A stretch of 64,000 bases of DNA from Ailanthus altissimus. Lineage: Eukaryota > Streptophyta > Magnoliopsida > Sapindales > Simaroubaceae. The stretch lies in the NCBI GenBank assembly GCA_946807835.1, contig OX327702.1:13206001-13270000 (forward strand), given 5' to 3'. Numbering within the stretch: position 1 is the first letter of the stretch; every line of letters begins with the position of its first letter. Position numbers and translations under genes: made by a program. Under the pieces are notes generated by a model, which saw nothing but the letters and a program-made list of their open reading frames with translations, had not been told where the DNA came from and ran no database searches. Positions 1 through 12,400 of this stretch are shown here, one piece after another.

Positions 1-480
1 AACTTTTAGGGTATAACTTATTCAGAAATTCCTCTTTGAAAAGCGCCCAAGACACCCTATCAACATTCCTCCTTTGTAAGGCCTTCCACCAATCTTTCGC
101 TCCTTTCTTCAATAGAAAAGCGAAGTATACCACCATCTGTTCTTCAGTACATCCCATAACCTAAAACATTTCTTCATTGTTCTCTAACCAGGATAAGGTT
201 TTCTCGGGGTCTCCTGTACCATCATAAGGCTTAGCGCCCAATTTCTTGGCGCGCTCAATGGACACTCTTGTCTCTCTTGGCTGTTGGATTGTTGCTGCTA
301 GTATCTGGGTCATCTGAGCTACATTCAGGTTTTCACCCTCTAGCTCAGCAGGGGGAGATGACTCAAGAGGGGTCTAAGGTGCAAGAACATTTACTGACTC
401 ATTCCCCTACTCCTCTTCAAATGCAAAAGCCTCCGCAACTACTCTCCTAGCACGTCGGCCTCCAAGATGATGCATATTTT
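1..480 (-). pseudogene. Ty3/gypsy gag fragment, element A1
   Basis: Read on the minus strand, this encodes the central part of a gypsy capsid (retrotransposon gag domain). Visible pieces are a RETRVSIERAKKLGAKPYDG stretch, then GDPEKTLSWLENNEEMF, a TAG stop, VMGCTEEQMVVYFAFLLKKG, and the conserved KDWWKALQRR...SWALFKEEFLNKLYP block at the window edge. The order (W-L-ENNE, A-WW, F-EEF) is that of plant gypsy gag. The long LTR next to it suggests a chromovirus of Tekay/Del type, but pol lies outside the window, so the lineage is inference. The in-frame stop makes this copy defective. The rest of the element would lie left of position 1. Confidence 0.85.
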
Positions 481-611
481 CTGTAAATTTAGTGATGCAA
501 TTGATTATCAAATGCAAAGAACTCAATTTACTAATCTTAAAAAAATATGCATGCAATTTCAAGAATCTCATTCTAAAAATAAATTTTTTTAACTAAGACT
601 TCAAAAACCTG

Positions 612-625
612 GCTTTAATACCACT
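612..625 (-). other. Primer binding site of element A1
   Basis: On the minus strand, directly after the LTR end, the sequence reads TGGTATTAAAGCC. This is a mutated form of TGGTATCAGAGCC, the site complementary to the 3' end of initiator-methionine tRNA used by many plant LTR elements. It fixes the orientation of A1 and shows that LTR 627-3393 is a 5' LTR. Confidence 0.75.
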
Positions 626-626
626 C

Positions 627-3393
627 TGACAAGACCCGCCCCGAGACCTTTTATTGTAGGTCCCAGCAGCCCTGCCGGGCCCCTCGATAAAAGTTCCTCA
701 GAATTTAATTGGGTAAGTTGAGAAATTTCGTAAGGTGAACTCCTATTTTGTTCTTGCTATTATTGAGAAAATCTTGGCATATACATGAAAATAGCATCTT
801 AAGTTTTTAAAAGAATGGGCAGCATTTTTCCTATTTTTCTAAATATCCAATACAAAACCTGTAAAGAATTACACTTCTATTTCCAAACCACTTCTCAATA
901 CTGCCAAATAGGACCTCCAGTCCTTTCCAAAATCAATCCAACTCAACTCATAAATTTTATTTAAATCACAAATTTGAGCATACTCATAAAAAATAAAAAC
1001 GATCATCATAATAACGAAATCTCTTCTTGTTGGTTCAAAACATACATACAAATACACATGCCTATACCTATTATGCAGAAAGCAGAAAGGGTGCTATTTA
1101 GCACTTTTACATTTACAAAAATGATCTTCAGATTTAGCCCAATAATCAGTAATAAGAGAATCACCGGCTTGAGTACCAAGACCTGTACTTGGGAAGGGGG
1201 TTTAGAAAATATAAAACACAAAACGAGTGAGCTAAAGGAGCTCAATGAGTGCATTTAAAATTTTAAATAAAATAACGTTATGTATAGATAGTAAATTCTA
1301 AAAGACATGCATAAATCATGCTTCCAAAACTGATATAAAGCTATAAAATAGTTTCTAACATCATATGCCGATGAAATCTTGCCAAGAGATTTTTATTTCA
1401 TCTTTGGAAAACAATATCCAAAATCTGTATAACATAATAACTAGCATGTGCATATAAACGCATAATATGCTATCACTAGATCGAAAACTAGTAAAGTCCT
1501 TGCTCGACCATTTTCTTTCTAAACTGTACCAATGGTAACCCTAAAGCTCTATATTCACACAACGACTCAACTAGCATTGCACACGTGAGTAGGTCACGGG
1601 GCACCTTAACTAGCAGCACCCACAGTGACATCTCAAGACATCTCACTGGCTATACAACGGAATCTTACATCGCATACATATAGCGAGACAATACCCCGTA
1701 CACATATAGCGACTCACATGACTCGACATCTCGACTTTCTAGAGTTAGTACCAATGGCATTTGAAACGGATGCAATAATGTTTTGAACATGTAAAAGCAT
1801 ATCTATGCATATATATCAAGATCATAAATCATGTTTATGCATTAAAAGCACATAAAACATACATTTTCATTATGTGGAAACATAATAAACGAATGATAAA
1901 AGAAATGACAAATTTTCACACACAACCGCTCTTCGCCCAATTTCGCTCCGGATTTCTGCTCCCGTTACTGCTCTTAATTTTCTTCATCTACGCGCCATAA
2001 ATGATATTTAGAACCAAATCAAATGCTAGAATCTAATTTAACTACTAAACGCCCTAATCAGCATACAAAGCCCAGATGGATACTACTTTTTAATTTTTAT
2101 TTACGAAGTCATTCAATCTTATCTAATTCACCATTCGACGCGCTAAAAATTTCTTAACACGCTATAACTCCAATTGGACCTAATTGCCATTTACCTTTCT
2201 AAAATTGACAATTATGTTCCATTTTCTTCATTTTTTATTTTTCCATCAACCATATACATTCAATTTACATAAAGCACTATTTATACATCACAATTCAGCC
2301 AAAACACAACTCAATCCATAACTTCCCTAAAGTGGCAGAATTTCACCCTAGGTTCCAATACATTTCTTTTCTCAATTGCTTGTTCCAATTGCACTAAAAT
2401 CAAGTCAATTTAATTCTAATGCTCTAATTACAACCAATTGAAGTCTCTACATTCTAATCACCCGAAACCCTAATTCTTACCTTGCCAATTTCTTCCACTT
2501 GGTGACTCCTTCAAGCTGCACACTAGAATTCAACTCAATATAAACTAATAATACACACAAGAATATCAATTGAAGAAATCGTGAAAGTTCACATATCAAT
2601 CTCACAAAACAATGCTTTTCTTACCTCTTTGTCTTGAATTTTCACTAATGGAAGCTTCAATTGAGCTTAGAAACTTATACTTGACCTTCTTATAACTTGA
2701 TTAAACATGAAAAATCATGAAAAAAAAATAACTTGAAATGTCACTATAGCAACCCCTCCCTCACTTGGACGGATTTTGCTCTCTTTTACTTTAAGTGTTT
2801 GCTTTTGATCACTTGAAATTTCTACACACTTCTACCATATTTATAGTGCTCTCCCAAAATATCAATTTGCCCCTCAACTAACTCAAAATTTCTAAATTAC
2901 CATTAGTTGAAAACTAAGTATGTAATCGGTTCATTTCTAACTATCTAGTTAGAATAGTCTAATGAACTAACTAGAATTTTTAACTTGGCAATCCATGAGA
3001 TTGTTTCTAATTGGTCCATTCTCTAATATATGGATTGTATTTCTCAACAAAGGTTTGTTCCATACATAACCCTTAAATGGAAATTCATGTAGTAAATTAG
3101 AATTTCCTTTTCCAAGCCAATAGAGAAAATTTCTAAAAATATTTTAGGGTCACCAACACTCCGTAACCTAGTCAACCGGGTGGGGCACTCGACGAAAAGG
3201 GGGGTACACTGAGCAAGTAAGAGAAATTAGCCCCGCTCGTGTGTGAAATTATCAAATTAGGTCTAATATCTCTCACGTGCACCATAAAAAAAAATATTTC
3301 TAATAGGGTTAAAATCGGGTAACCCTACGGTGTCTTCATTACTCTATACCGAAATATAGGCGCCAATACTACTAATAGGGATTAGATATTACA
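627..3393 (-). mobile_element. 5' LTR of gypsy element A1
   Basis: This 2767-bp LTR begins TGTAATATCTAATCC at 3393 and ends ...GGGTCTTGTCA at 627 on the minus strand. Its boundaries are set by the primer site on one side and by collinear similarity over the full length to the solo copy at 36012-38772. A TATA-like box (minus) lies near 2842-2855. It contains the usual AT-rich LTR DNA and no convincing gene. The short reading frames inside are not conserved as proteins in the second copy. The insertion at 3393/3394 interrupts a copia reading frame; the flanking target copy would be ttaat at 3394-3398, with its partner outside the window. Confidence 0.9.
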
Positions 3394-4090
3394 TTAATCC
3401 TCTTATGGTGATTAGATTCATTATTCAATTCTGTGTCATGCAGTGAGTTAATTTTAGGATATATGCTGTATAGATTGTTAACTAGTGTACTGGAACATAT
3501 AAACGACTTATTATTTTTTATCACCACAGTTGAGTTAAATATAACAGAATAACCAAATTTATTGAAATAACTAACTGAAATCAAATTACGTTTGAGTTTC
3601 GGTTCTAACAAACAATCATCTAATGTTAATGTCCTAAAATCATCAAAATAAAGTTAAACAACTCCCACTACCTTGGCTGCAACAGTTACGCCATTTTCTA
3701 GCCTTAGACTGATCTCCCCTTCATTAAGTTGTCTGGTTTCTTAGAACCCTTGCAATGAATTTTAAATATGATTAGTGGCTCTAGAATCTACTATCTAGGA
3801 ATCAGTAGAATCAACCACTAAGCATGTCTCAATGAAAAGAATTTTACCAAAAGGTGAAGTTGTCCTTATAGTTATGGAGAACTTAACTAAATTTTTTATG
3901 TATTTGCATAAATCCTGAATTAGATGTTTCTTTAGCTTATTCTTCTTTTTCTTACTACCAAAAGGTGAAGTTGTCCTTACTACATTTTTATGTATTTGCA
4001 TAAATCCTGAATTAGATGTTTCTTTAGCTTATTCTTCTTTTTCTTACTACTCTTTCCTCTAGAATTGAGACCAAAAGATGAAAATGCACC
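3394..4090 (-). pseudogene. Ty1/copia gag-protease fragment, element B1
   Basis: On the minus strand this reads as the gag end and aspartic protease of a copia polyprotein, running into the pre-integrase region. A lysine-rich stretch (KKKKNKLKKHLIQDL, present twice) is followed by DSTDSWIVDSRATNHI, where the protease signature D-S-G-A-T-N-H-I has become DSRATNHI. After a stop come NSLQGF, LNEGEISLRLENGVTVAAK and LKRNLISVSYFNKFGYSVIFN, all normal copia landmarks. The catalytic Gly is replaced by Arg and several stops occur, so it is dead. The frame is cut at 3394 by insertion of A1. Confidence 0.85.
3846..4050. repeat. Imperfect tandem duplication in B1 gag
   Basis: A segment starting ACCAAAAGGTGAAGTTGTCC at 3846 recurs at 3957. 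Both copies run to CTTTTTCTTACTAC (3957 region and 4050). The units are about 111 and 94 nt, differing by an indel near the middle. On the minus strand the duplication repeats the basic peptide of gag. It looks like a simple local duplication after the element became inactive. Confidence 0.85.
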
Positions 4091-5639
4091 CCAAGATGAA
4101 ATAGATACTTACAATAGTCAATTAACTAAGGGCTTTGAGTGCATTTATCAATCTGGACATATTTATGCTTTTCAACTGTGAGTTCAATGTTTAAGTTCCT
4201 TTCTCAATCCACATAATTATTTTCGGTTAATATGTTTTAGTTTAGGACGGATGCTAGTAGGATGAATGAAGACATAATTCTAAAAAATAAATTCATACAT
4301 AAGCATACATTATCTGAAAGCATGTGTTACTTTTGCATGAATACATGAAATGCATTTAAGTAGAACTCTTTAACTACATTATACATCGGTAATCTAATTT
4401 TTATTCAGAATATGCCTCCGTAGGGTGGTTGTATCCATCATAAATCAGACTAGTATCATACTAATTTATTATTATTATCTCGATATCTCATATCAAATAA
4501 TAATAAACTACCGATTCTTTAACCTTTAGATTTAATTGACAAGAACTCTGTAGGGAGGTATCAATCAACCTAAGTTGAGTATACAACCATTATTTCAATC
4601 ATTTATATTTCTTAATTAAAAAAGCCACCGTAGGATAGTCAATTTCGCATGAGTCCTCTATTGGATCTTATCCTGTATGGAATTCCTATCTAATAACTAG
4701 TTTTGATTAATACCCTTTGTAGGGAGCTCACAAGATTTGAGGCAAAACATTAATCTACCTTACTATAGGACTAACAATGGAGGTCATGGGCTTTATGCCT
4801 AAAGCCCTCTCTTACTCAATATTTTAATTCTTAGAGTTTTTAATTAATTTATAAAATAACGTTTTACTCATTAATATCTAATTTTATTTTCATAAAATAA
4901 CTAATAAGGTCACGTCAAATAATAAATTAATATAATATTAAAATTATGACAATAATCTTATCTTAATCTCATTAGAACATTAATGTCATACAATATGATA
5001 TATTTTATGCATGGACATGTGAATGTGGCACCCTTAATTAAAAGACATATTATTCATCAAATCAATTAACTAGATAAATAAATAACCCATAATTCATGAC
5101 TTTTCCTATGAAAAAAAATATTAAAACTAAGCCTAAATTCTTCAAAGTCTTACTTGAAGTCAACTTAGGCTTTTCCATAATGTTACATCTTCTTACTTGT
5201 CTCCTTTTGTAGGCTTAAATTTTGAGTATTTTAATTTTCTTTGGTCCACTTATTTAAAAATTAAATTGGGCTTATTTTAGGCTTTAAAATTTCTTTGGGC
5301 CTTCTTAAAAAAATTTAAATGAAAATATTTTTTTTAGACCCAATGATTTTAATAAAATAGCCCAAATAAAATTTTATAAAATTGAACCAAAATTAAAAGA
5401 AGTTTGAGCTAACTTTGAATTTGTAAATACCAAAAATTAGTTCAAAACAAATTTGGATCAAACTTGGGACCTATTCGTAAATTTCTCAAAGTTCTCTAGC
5501 AAAACTATGATTACCCAAGTCCTTGAGGGGCTGAGTGAAATAAAAAATTCTGTTAAGGCCTATTTTCACAACTAACAAACTTTTAAGGGTCAATTTATAA
5601 TATATACAAACTTAACTAGGCGATAACAAAATTAATAAA
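4091..5639. other. Non-coding internal region of copia B1
   Basis: This is AT-rich DNA between the recognisable gag-protease part and the GC-rich leader of B1. No reading frame longer than about 60 codons is convincing. Several related phrases recur (CCGTAGGGTGG, CTGTAGGGAGGT, CCGTAGGATAG, TTGTAGGGAGCT between about 4410 and 4740), suggesting a degenerate short repeat. N-terminal gag should lie here but cannot be read. Confidence 0.5.
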
Positions 5640-6037
5640 TCAATTAGGGGGCTGTGTGATATTATCTGGATGAAACCCTAATTTTATCACAGTTTCACAC
5701 AGCGCCGCGTAGCCCTCCACGCCCGTTGCTGCCCGCAATTTTGACCATTGTTCAGTTAATGATTGACACCGAGAAGAGACCAACAGCTTCAGGCGATGCC
5801 AACCAGCGCAACCCGCTATTAACCGCCGCACAGAAAACCACAGGACCTTATCCAAAAACCCGCTGCTTCCATGCCAATTTTTGCCAAGTTGCTGCAGCGT
5901 CGCCGTTGACAAGGAGGATTTCTAATGCTGTTGCTGCCGTGACTTGCCGCCGTAGGTGTCGACCGACCATGCACACCGCTGTCGGTGACGAGCAGCCATG
6001 CACGCCGCTAACATAAACAGTGGCAGCGTGCATGGCT
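5640..6037 (-). other. GC-rich leader island of copia B1
   Basis: This is a block of much higher GC content than the surrounding DNA, located between the B1 primer site and its internal region. Two overlapping minus-strand frames are open (6033-5848, 61 codons; 5912-5640, 90 codons). Neither resembles a family I know, and they read the same DNA in different frames, so at most one could be real. A perfect 12-bp inverted repeat lies at 5994-6005 / 6026-6037 with a 20-nt loop. It may be a structured 5' leader or a captured host fragment. Confidence 0.4.
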
Positions 6038-6340
6038 TTTCCACTTCTAACTTTTTTCTCATTTTTCCTCTTTTTTTTAATTACAACAAAATAGTTTTAA
6101 AAAAATATTTAATCCAAAATTTATACTAACCAAGAGGGAAAATTGTGATATAATTTCATCACCCCTTCTTTTTACAATTCCAAGAAAAAAATACAAACAA
6201 ATATCTAACCATGAATTATTGGGAATAACCATTCATCATGTAATTAATAAAAATAACAATATAGATTAATATACAATTGTTGTCATAATAAACAATTACT
6301 ACCATACACAATAAATTATACATGTAATATGAAACAAGCC

Positions 6341-6353
6341 GGCTCTGATACCA
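6341..6353 (-). other. Primer binding site of copia B1
   Basis: The minus strand reads TGGTATCAGAGCC, an exact match to the plant initiator-methionine tRNA primer site, two bases after the LTR end. It proves that the adjoining LTR is the 5' LTR and that B1 points leftward. Confidence 0.9.
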
Positions 6354-6355
6354 GT

Positions 6356-7753
6356 TGTTGGTATGGTAAATAAAAAATTTCTGTTTATAAAAATAAACAC
6401 AGCGGAAGCCAGATTGTCTTGTTCATAATTACATGTATATGGACAGAAGATTACCTCAATTTTTCGTCAGAAGATTACCTCAATTTCTCGTTGTAATTTT
6501 CTCTACTCTCCTCAATCTTCAAACTCAACGTGTGTGGGCATGTGGATCTTACCAAAATCTGAGAAAATGGTATTAATTAAATTCTTTTCCCACATATGAA
6601 TACGTAAAAGAATTTTTTTTTTGGTATGGTTATGGTCACCTTTCTTATTACATACCTCTCATATATATAGGGATCTCCTCTGGCTATTTAGAATTTGATT
6701 AGTATTAGAAAATTAGAGTTTGATTAGGATTTGAGCTACTAGAGGGACTGTAAGACCCATGAGCTTCCTAACTCCATTTTAAAAGGCTTAGTCCTTATTA
6801 TCTAATAATACACTAATTAATCTAAGTTAACCCCAGGCTATTCCACTAAAAGCCAATGGCTATACTCTAATAACCAATGTTATAAAATAAAAGCTCATTT
6901 AATTAAAACTCATTTTAATTAAATTTGGCTTGGTCTTTAGACCAACAATAACCACTTAATTGATCCTCTAATTGATATCCATAATTAAAGTTAGGCTATA
7001 AAAAAAATGTCTTACCTCTTTAATTACTTATTTGCCCATAAGTCACTGAATACTCTAATGATCATTTTTAATATATCTATATTTGTAAATAAATTTACAA
7101 ATAAATATTATTATTCAATAAATAATTTATTGAATAAACTGTGGCCACAGATTCTAATAATCAAGTACTGCAAACATCTTAGGTGGACATTAATTATTAT
7201 ATTTCATCTTATAAATATATGTTCTTATAACCTATAAAATTATATCTCCAAGCTATCGAGGTTTTGACCACTTATGTAGATCTCACTCCGTGATAACTCA
7301 AAAGATACAACGCATGAATGTAAGGTCATTACCTGCCCAGGATTAAGATCAATCAAGCTTATTACAGCTTTTGTGAATTAAGATGTACGACATTTAGTTA
7401 ACCAGATCGAAATTCACAGTAGTTCTGTTCAATGTATCATATACATTAGTTTCTCTACTCGAAGTCTCTACTTCGATGATCAAGGTAAATCATCCACTAT
7501 AAGAAGTATAAAAACTACAACCTTACATAATAAAATATATTTTTTTATTAATGGTTGTGAACATGATTTAATTTATAAAGAACTTGTGATCTATACTCTC
7601 TGTATTAGCATCATATGCCTAATATATAGATCATATACTTTATAAATATGAGTAATATATGCTCGATTATATGTATGAATAAACTTTATTAATCTAATAA
7701 AATGTTATTACATATATTTTAAGAGTATAAAATAACATAAAATATCTAACACC
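6356..7753 (-). mobile_element. 5' LTR of copia element B1
   Basis: This 1398-bp LTR starts TGTTAGATATTTTATG at 7753 and ends CCATACCAACA at 6356 on the minus strand. The last and first bases form the short inverted repeat TGTTGG/CCAACA. The first 240 bp of the LTR recur at 27664-27909. The 3' LTR would be left of the A1 insertion and is not in the window. No target-site copy can be paired. Confidence 0.88.
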
Positions 7754-9011
7754 TTTTTGGTTGAGTTTTCTTCTTGATTGTGCAACATGTTTAGAATTTA
7801 TAAAACACAGTTAAGGACTCTAGAAGCACTCCCTTGCTTGTTTCACTCAAGAAAATTCACTCACTCTCGTGTTTGGCACTCAAACTGCTTTTTACACTCT
7901 TATGCTCTCACCACTCTTGCCTCTTTCCACTCCTGTGTCTTTTTTTTCACCCTTAATCAGACTCAAGAACAATCAAGATTCAAGTGGCACTTCAAGATAA
8001 GAATCAACTGAGACAAGTCACAAAATTCAAGAAGCAATCCTCAAGAAACTAATGCAAGCAATCAACGTCGCAAAGACAGTTCAAGAGTAAGAAATATGAA
8101 TTTATTTATGATTGAAATTGATGAAGGACTATCTAGAGTAAGAGATTGTTGAAAGACAGTTCAAAATTCAAAATTTCAATGAAGATGAATTTGCAACATT
8201 TTTCTAATTTCCTTTTCTTTTCTTTTTTAATTAGAAATCAAAAACAATAAATATGAATTTATAACAAATTAGGATTTCAAGATAGAATGCGGCCACAATT
8301 AGGATTTTCTCAACTAAAATAATTCATGCAAGATTCAATCCGTCAAGAAGGAATGAATAATAATTTTATTATTATTATTATTGTTATTATATACAATTCA
8401 TCCACTTATTGTTTGTTTAATGAATTGCAAATAGATAATTGAGTTGCTGATTTTCTTTATATATTAGAGATTTAAGAAACAATTACAAATATTTTAAATT
8501 GTTAAATGAGGTTATATATGATTTGTAACTTTGCGTTTTTGTTAGTTCTTTAATATGATTTTATAATTAACATGTATAATGTTTTTAAAATGTCAATGGA
8601 AAACTGTTAATTATTAGTATATAATAACCATAGACATAAAATAATTAGCTCAATTATCATTTAATTTATTAATATTTCATAAGCATAAAAAAAGTTATAC
8701 AAAATGTTTAAAATTAAAATTTTTATTTACTATAAATAATTAAAATTTAAAATTTACATATATAATTTTTAAAAAATTCATAATGAACTAATATTATAAA
8801 TTTTAATGAATTTAATTTTTTTTAAATAACTTAAATTATATAATATTACAAAATATTTGTACTCATTTATAATGTAAAATCTAATAGTATTTTAAATTAT
8901 TGCAACATCTTATCGACTTTTTTAATAACATATACTACTTACAAATAATCACTTCAAGTTTTAAATACAGTGTGCTAGCTCCTTACTAATATTCGTATAG
9001 CACACAACATC
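7754..9011. other. Unassigned AT-rich DNA
   Basis: No gene or recognisable element. The stretch includes an ATT-rich microsatellite (about 8349-8386) and long A/T-rich low-complexity DNA from 8500 to 8930. The 77-codon plus-strand frame starting at 7778 has no recognisable domain. Confidence 0.5.
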
Positions 9012-10183
9012 TTGATGTATGCAATAATAATTAAGCGTAAGTGTACACTGTCGTATAAAGTAATATAAGATTTAAGTCTAAGTTATCATTCCCACAGCAA
9101 CTATATGGTTTATTTATTTCAATCAATTACTAAAATTAATCATACTTTAACTTTTATCTAGAAAAATTAAAATTAGAATTGAATCTAATTAACCTAATTC
9201 TATTAAAGTAAACTAAAACTAATATTAATCAAAAGCAAGGAAATGGTTAAATTCACTAATTAAGAATAATCTAGGGTTTCAACTTATCTCTTAATATTTA
9301 ATTGAATTTATTAATCTCTTACTTAATCCCTTAATACAAATTGATTGACTAAACTCTAATCTCATTGCAAGCCCACTGTCGATAGTCAAATACTATATTA
9401 TTCATTCTAACAATTACCTATATGTCTATGATAATCCGAATAGAATGTAATTCATTAAGAATATGTTAAATTATACCATACATGCTATTTAGGTATATTT
9501 CTATCCTACATGAAACTCATAGCTGTCACCCTATGATCATGCATCAAACTATCCTAGGCTAAACACATAAAATCCTCCGTCAAGTTTATTATGGTTCCTC
9601 AATCATTGAAAATATTGACTAGATATAATGAAAGCAATAAGCACGAGATAGAATGAATCAATTGCATGTATTAAGTTCAAAAACTAAGAGTTAATAAAAT
9701 TTAACTACATATTAGGTTCAAAAGTCTAACCCTAGAGCACAAGAGCTTAGCTCATGACTAATCCAAGAGTATCAAAGCAATGAATCACAAACATGATGAA
9801 CAAGTTCATAATACTGATAAAAGACAAGAAATAACACAAGTAATGCCCTGGATCGCCTATATCTCTTCCACGCTTGAATGCACCAATCTTGATCTCCAAT
9901 CTTAAATTCTTATCTTTGATACCTTGATTTGTGTTGTGAATTATTTTTCTAAGTTTTTCCTTTGATAAAGTTTGTCTTTTGGCTCGTAAAAGAGTGCTTT
10001 TATAGGTCTTAGAAATCCTAGAGTTGAGGAGCTTCAAATTCATGTCAAAATAAGACATTTAAGAAGGATTTTTATTTGTTGTACGGCCGCTGTAGCATTG
10101 GGGGCTAAGTGTTGTGGCGCTCAGACCTAGAAAGCACAAATGAGAAGGAGCTTCCTAGGCACCACGATGTTGGGAGTCGATGA
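9012..10183 (-). mobile_element. Truncated Athila/Tat-like LTR
   Basis: On the minus strand the right end (about 10083-10183) is a GC-rich block with the GGCGC/GGCACC half-sites typical of these LTRs. A TATA-like box (TATAAAAG, near 9993-10000) follows. The LTR ends with ...TTGCATACATCA near 9012. The signature GTACACTGTCGTATAAAGTAATA near its end is shared with LTR C1 (35140-35200). The U3 start is missing at 10183. No primer site follows at the 9012 end, so this is a solo or truncated LTR. Confidence 0.65.
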
Positions 10184-10219
10184 TGTATGCAATAATAGTT
10201 AAGCTCAAGTACACACTAT
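10184..10219 (-). mobile_element. Second LTR end fragment cut by D1
   Basis: TGATGTATGCAATAATAGTT repeats the end of the preceding LTR (compare 9015) and continues AAGCTCAAGTACACACTAT. The D1 LTR then begins at 10220. It is therefore the last 36 bp of another copy of the same LTR, interrupted by D1. The matching half on the far side of D1 was not found, consistent with the truncated right end of D1. Confidence 0.65.
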
Positions 10220-12364
10220 TGTCGGGGATTTAATGTACGTAGATGTATGCATGTGCAACAATGTTCATTGTATAAAATACGCATCTTATACATATTTAAA
10301 GCAGCGAAATAATTTAAACAATGCAATAAACACAATAAATAATATATTAATCATATTAATATATTTGAAGGGTTGAGAAATTAGCGATTTTACATGTGTA
10401 TCCTAGGAGTCCACCTAAATACCAACTTGTTGGTAGTTCTAGTCACCAACTCGGTGGGCTTGGTAAAGTAGAACAGTAGCTCCAAATCCAGCACTGGGTT
10501 CAACTCTTAAACCTTTGAATTTATTTTTCCCGTGATCAACTCTTTAATCAATAAAATAAATTCTCGATTTTTGTAACTGGTAGCCAATAGTGAAGATAAT
10601 TTATAGACTAGTTTCAACATTTGAAACCATATCACAAGAATTCAAATCTCCTTTTTCTTCACCTATTTGCCTGACCACCATTTCGAAGCCAAAAACAGCA
10701 ATTTCTTTTTGTTTCACAGTAACAACAAAAAATATGGAAAAATGAAGTAATTCCCTTTGCTTCCTCTGGTTTCACACACACACACACATATATATCTCAC
10801 ATATATTAAAATTGGTCACCAAGTTCAAATAAATAATAATATTATAATAAATAATAATATAATATAAAGTAATAGATGACAACTAAACATCAATATTTAA
10901 TATAATAATATATAATTATGAGATATTTATGATTATTTAATAATTATTATGTGAAATGACCATTTTTTCTCTCATGAATAGTTACAATTCTATCCCTTAG
11001 TGGGTCTCACCATATCCCACACTTGGATAAACTTAACCAAGGGTCCACAATACACCACGTGTCATTATACAATTAGTAAATAATAATTATTCAGTAATTT
11101 TTGTATTTAACGCTAAAATACAGACATGTACGCATTCCCATAGTAGTGCTGGATATTACTGGATTAAATAATTTAATCCAACACACGGCCCTAGTGCTCA
11201 ATTAGTACACTCTATATCGCGGGACTCCCTAGGTCTATGTCCGATTTGTTAAATTAAACTATTCTATGAGTCTGTGAACATTGTCCCACGCACACGTCAC
11301 AGAAATATAAATCAGGACGTCGATCATCTAAGCTCAGGTCACAACGCATACGTATAATCCTTCCGTCATGATATCCTGGATGTACGGGGATATAGATTAT
11401 CATCGTCAAATTTCCATGTGCTCATCCATATCATATCCCTCGACTTGTATCTTACTGAACAATATGTGTAAACTCATTTGTCATATTGTTACACTCTTGC
11501 AAAAACTCTTTCCCAAGGTTAATGCTTGTGGTCATAAGACTATTTGATATACAGTCTCGAAGCATATAGATATCTAACTCTCTATGCAAGCTGACAGATC
11601 CCATATCTGTATACACTGGACTCCATAAGTATAGGACCGGACCTAATGATACCCAGGGGTCATACTATGAAATGTTTATGATATGCGTGGAACCAAAGTA
11701 TGATGGATTACTTACAAGCCCACTATGGCACTCAGGTCAAAGGACTACATATACTACTTAACTTGAGAAAACCCTCTATTGACGACTTACATAGAGTATT
11801 TATCAGAGGCCCTTGTGAGTCTATCATATATCCAGTCCTAACTGGATACCCTTATATCAATATGAGCTTTAAGCTCACAATCGGCTAGGAACGACCATCT
11901 ATACCCTATAGGTACGAAATATAGTGATCTATATAAAGATATCCACCGATAGACCCGCACTGGTAAAAATAAATCAAGGACAATATTCGAGAACATGCTT
12001 GCGCAACTGACATTTCTTGGCACCTGATTATAACTCTTTCAACTATACAGTTACTAGTATATTCCCGGGTCTATTTTCCATTGCAGACAAGGCTCCAACT
12101 CTCGAATTTTTACTGAGTATTATAGCCAACTAACAATTAGCTGTGTTAACATTTAGCATTTATATCTCTCAGCGTGGTCAACTGTGGGCCCTTATCTAAA
12201 CTCTTTTAAATCAGATCTGAACTCCTTCAAATCATACAGTGTCTGTAATGTTACATTGCATAGTACCATATAAATATTCATTAGCAATTTAATGGGAATG
12301 TACACTTTTATAAATACTAAGTATATGTACATTTAAGGATGGCACATAAGCACCAACCCTAACA
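10220..12364 (-). mobile_element. 3' LTR of copia element D1
   Basis: This 2145-bp LTR starts TGTTAGGG at 12364 and ends CCCCGACA at 10220 on the minus strand. The polypurine tract at 12365-12375 (AAGTGGGAGAT on minus) immediately precedes the start, so this is the 3' LTR. It aligns along its length with the solo copy D2 (12401-17032 minus the nested E1) and with the partial 5' LTR at 21264-22354. A (CA)n(TA)n microsatellite lies at about 10776-10796. Confidence 0.9.
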
Positions 12365-12375
12365 ATCTCCCACTT
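12365..12375 (-). other. Polypurine tract of D1
   Basis: AAGTGGGAGAT on the minus strand directly before TGTTAGGG is the classic copia polypurine tract used to prime plus-strand DNA synthesis. It marks the 3' LTR boundary. Positions 12376-12400 are the last bases of the D1 internal region, continuous with 17033 once D2 is removed. Confidence 0.9.
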
Positions 12376-12400
12376 ACTCTAGTGACATTCCTGATGGTAT

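Noticed and set aside
268..450. Plus-strand 60-codon frame with a hydrophobic start
   Set aside because: It is the antisense of the gypsy gag remnant of A1; the minus strand has recognisable gag blocks.
8349..8386. ATT-rich microsatellite as a functional element
   Set aside because: Simple-sequence repeat in AT-rich DNA; nothing points to a function.
11700..11888. Antisense 62-codon frames in D LTRs (also at 27398-27210)
   Set aside because: Recurs because the LTR copies are similar; it is opposite to another recurring frame and shows no domain.
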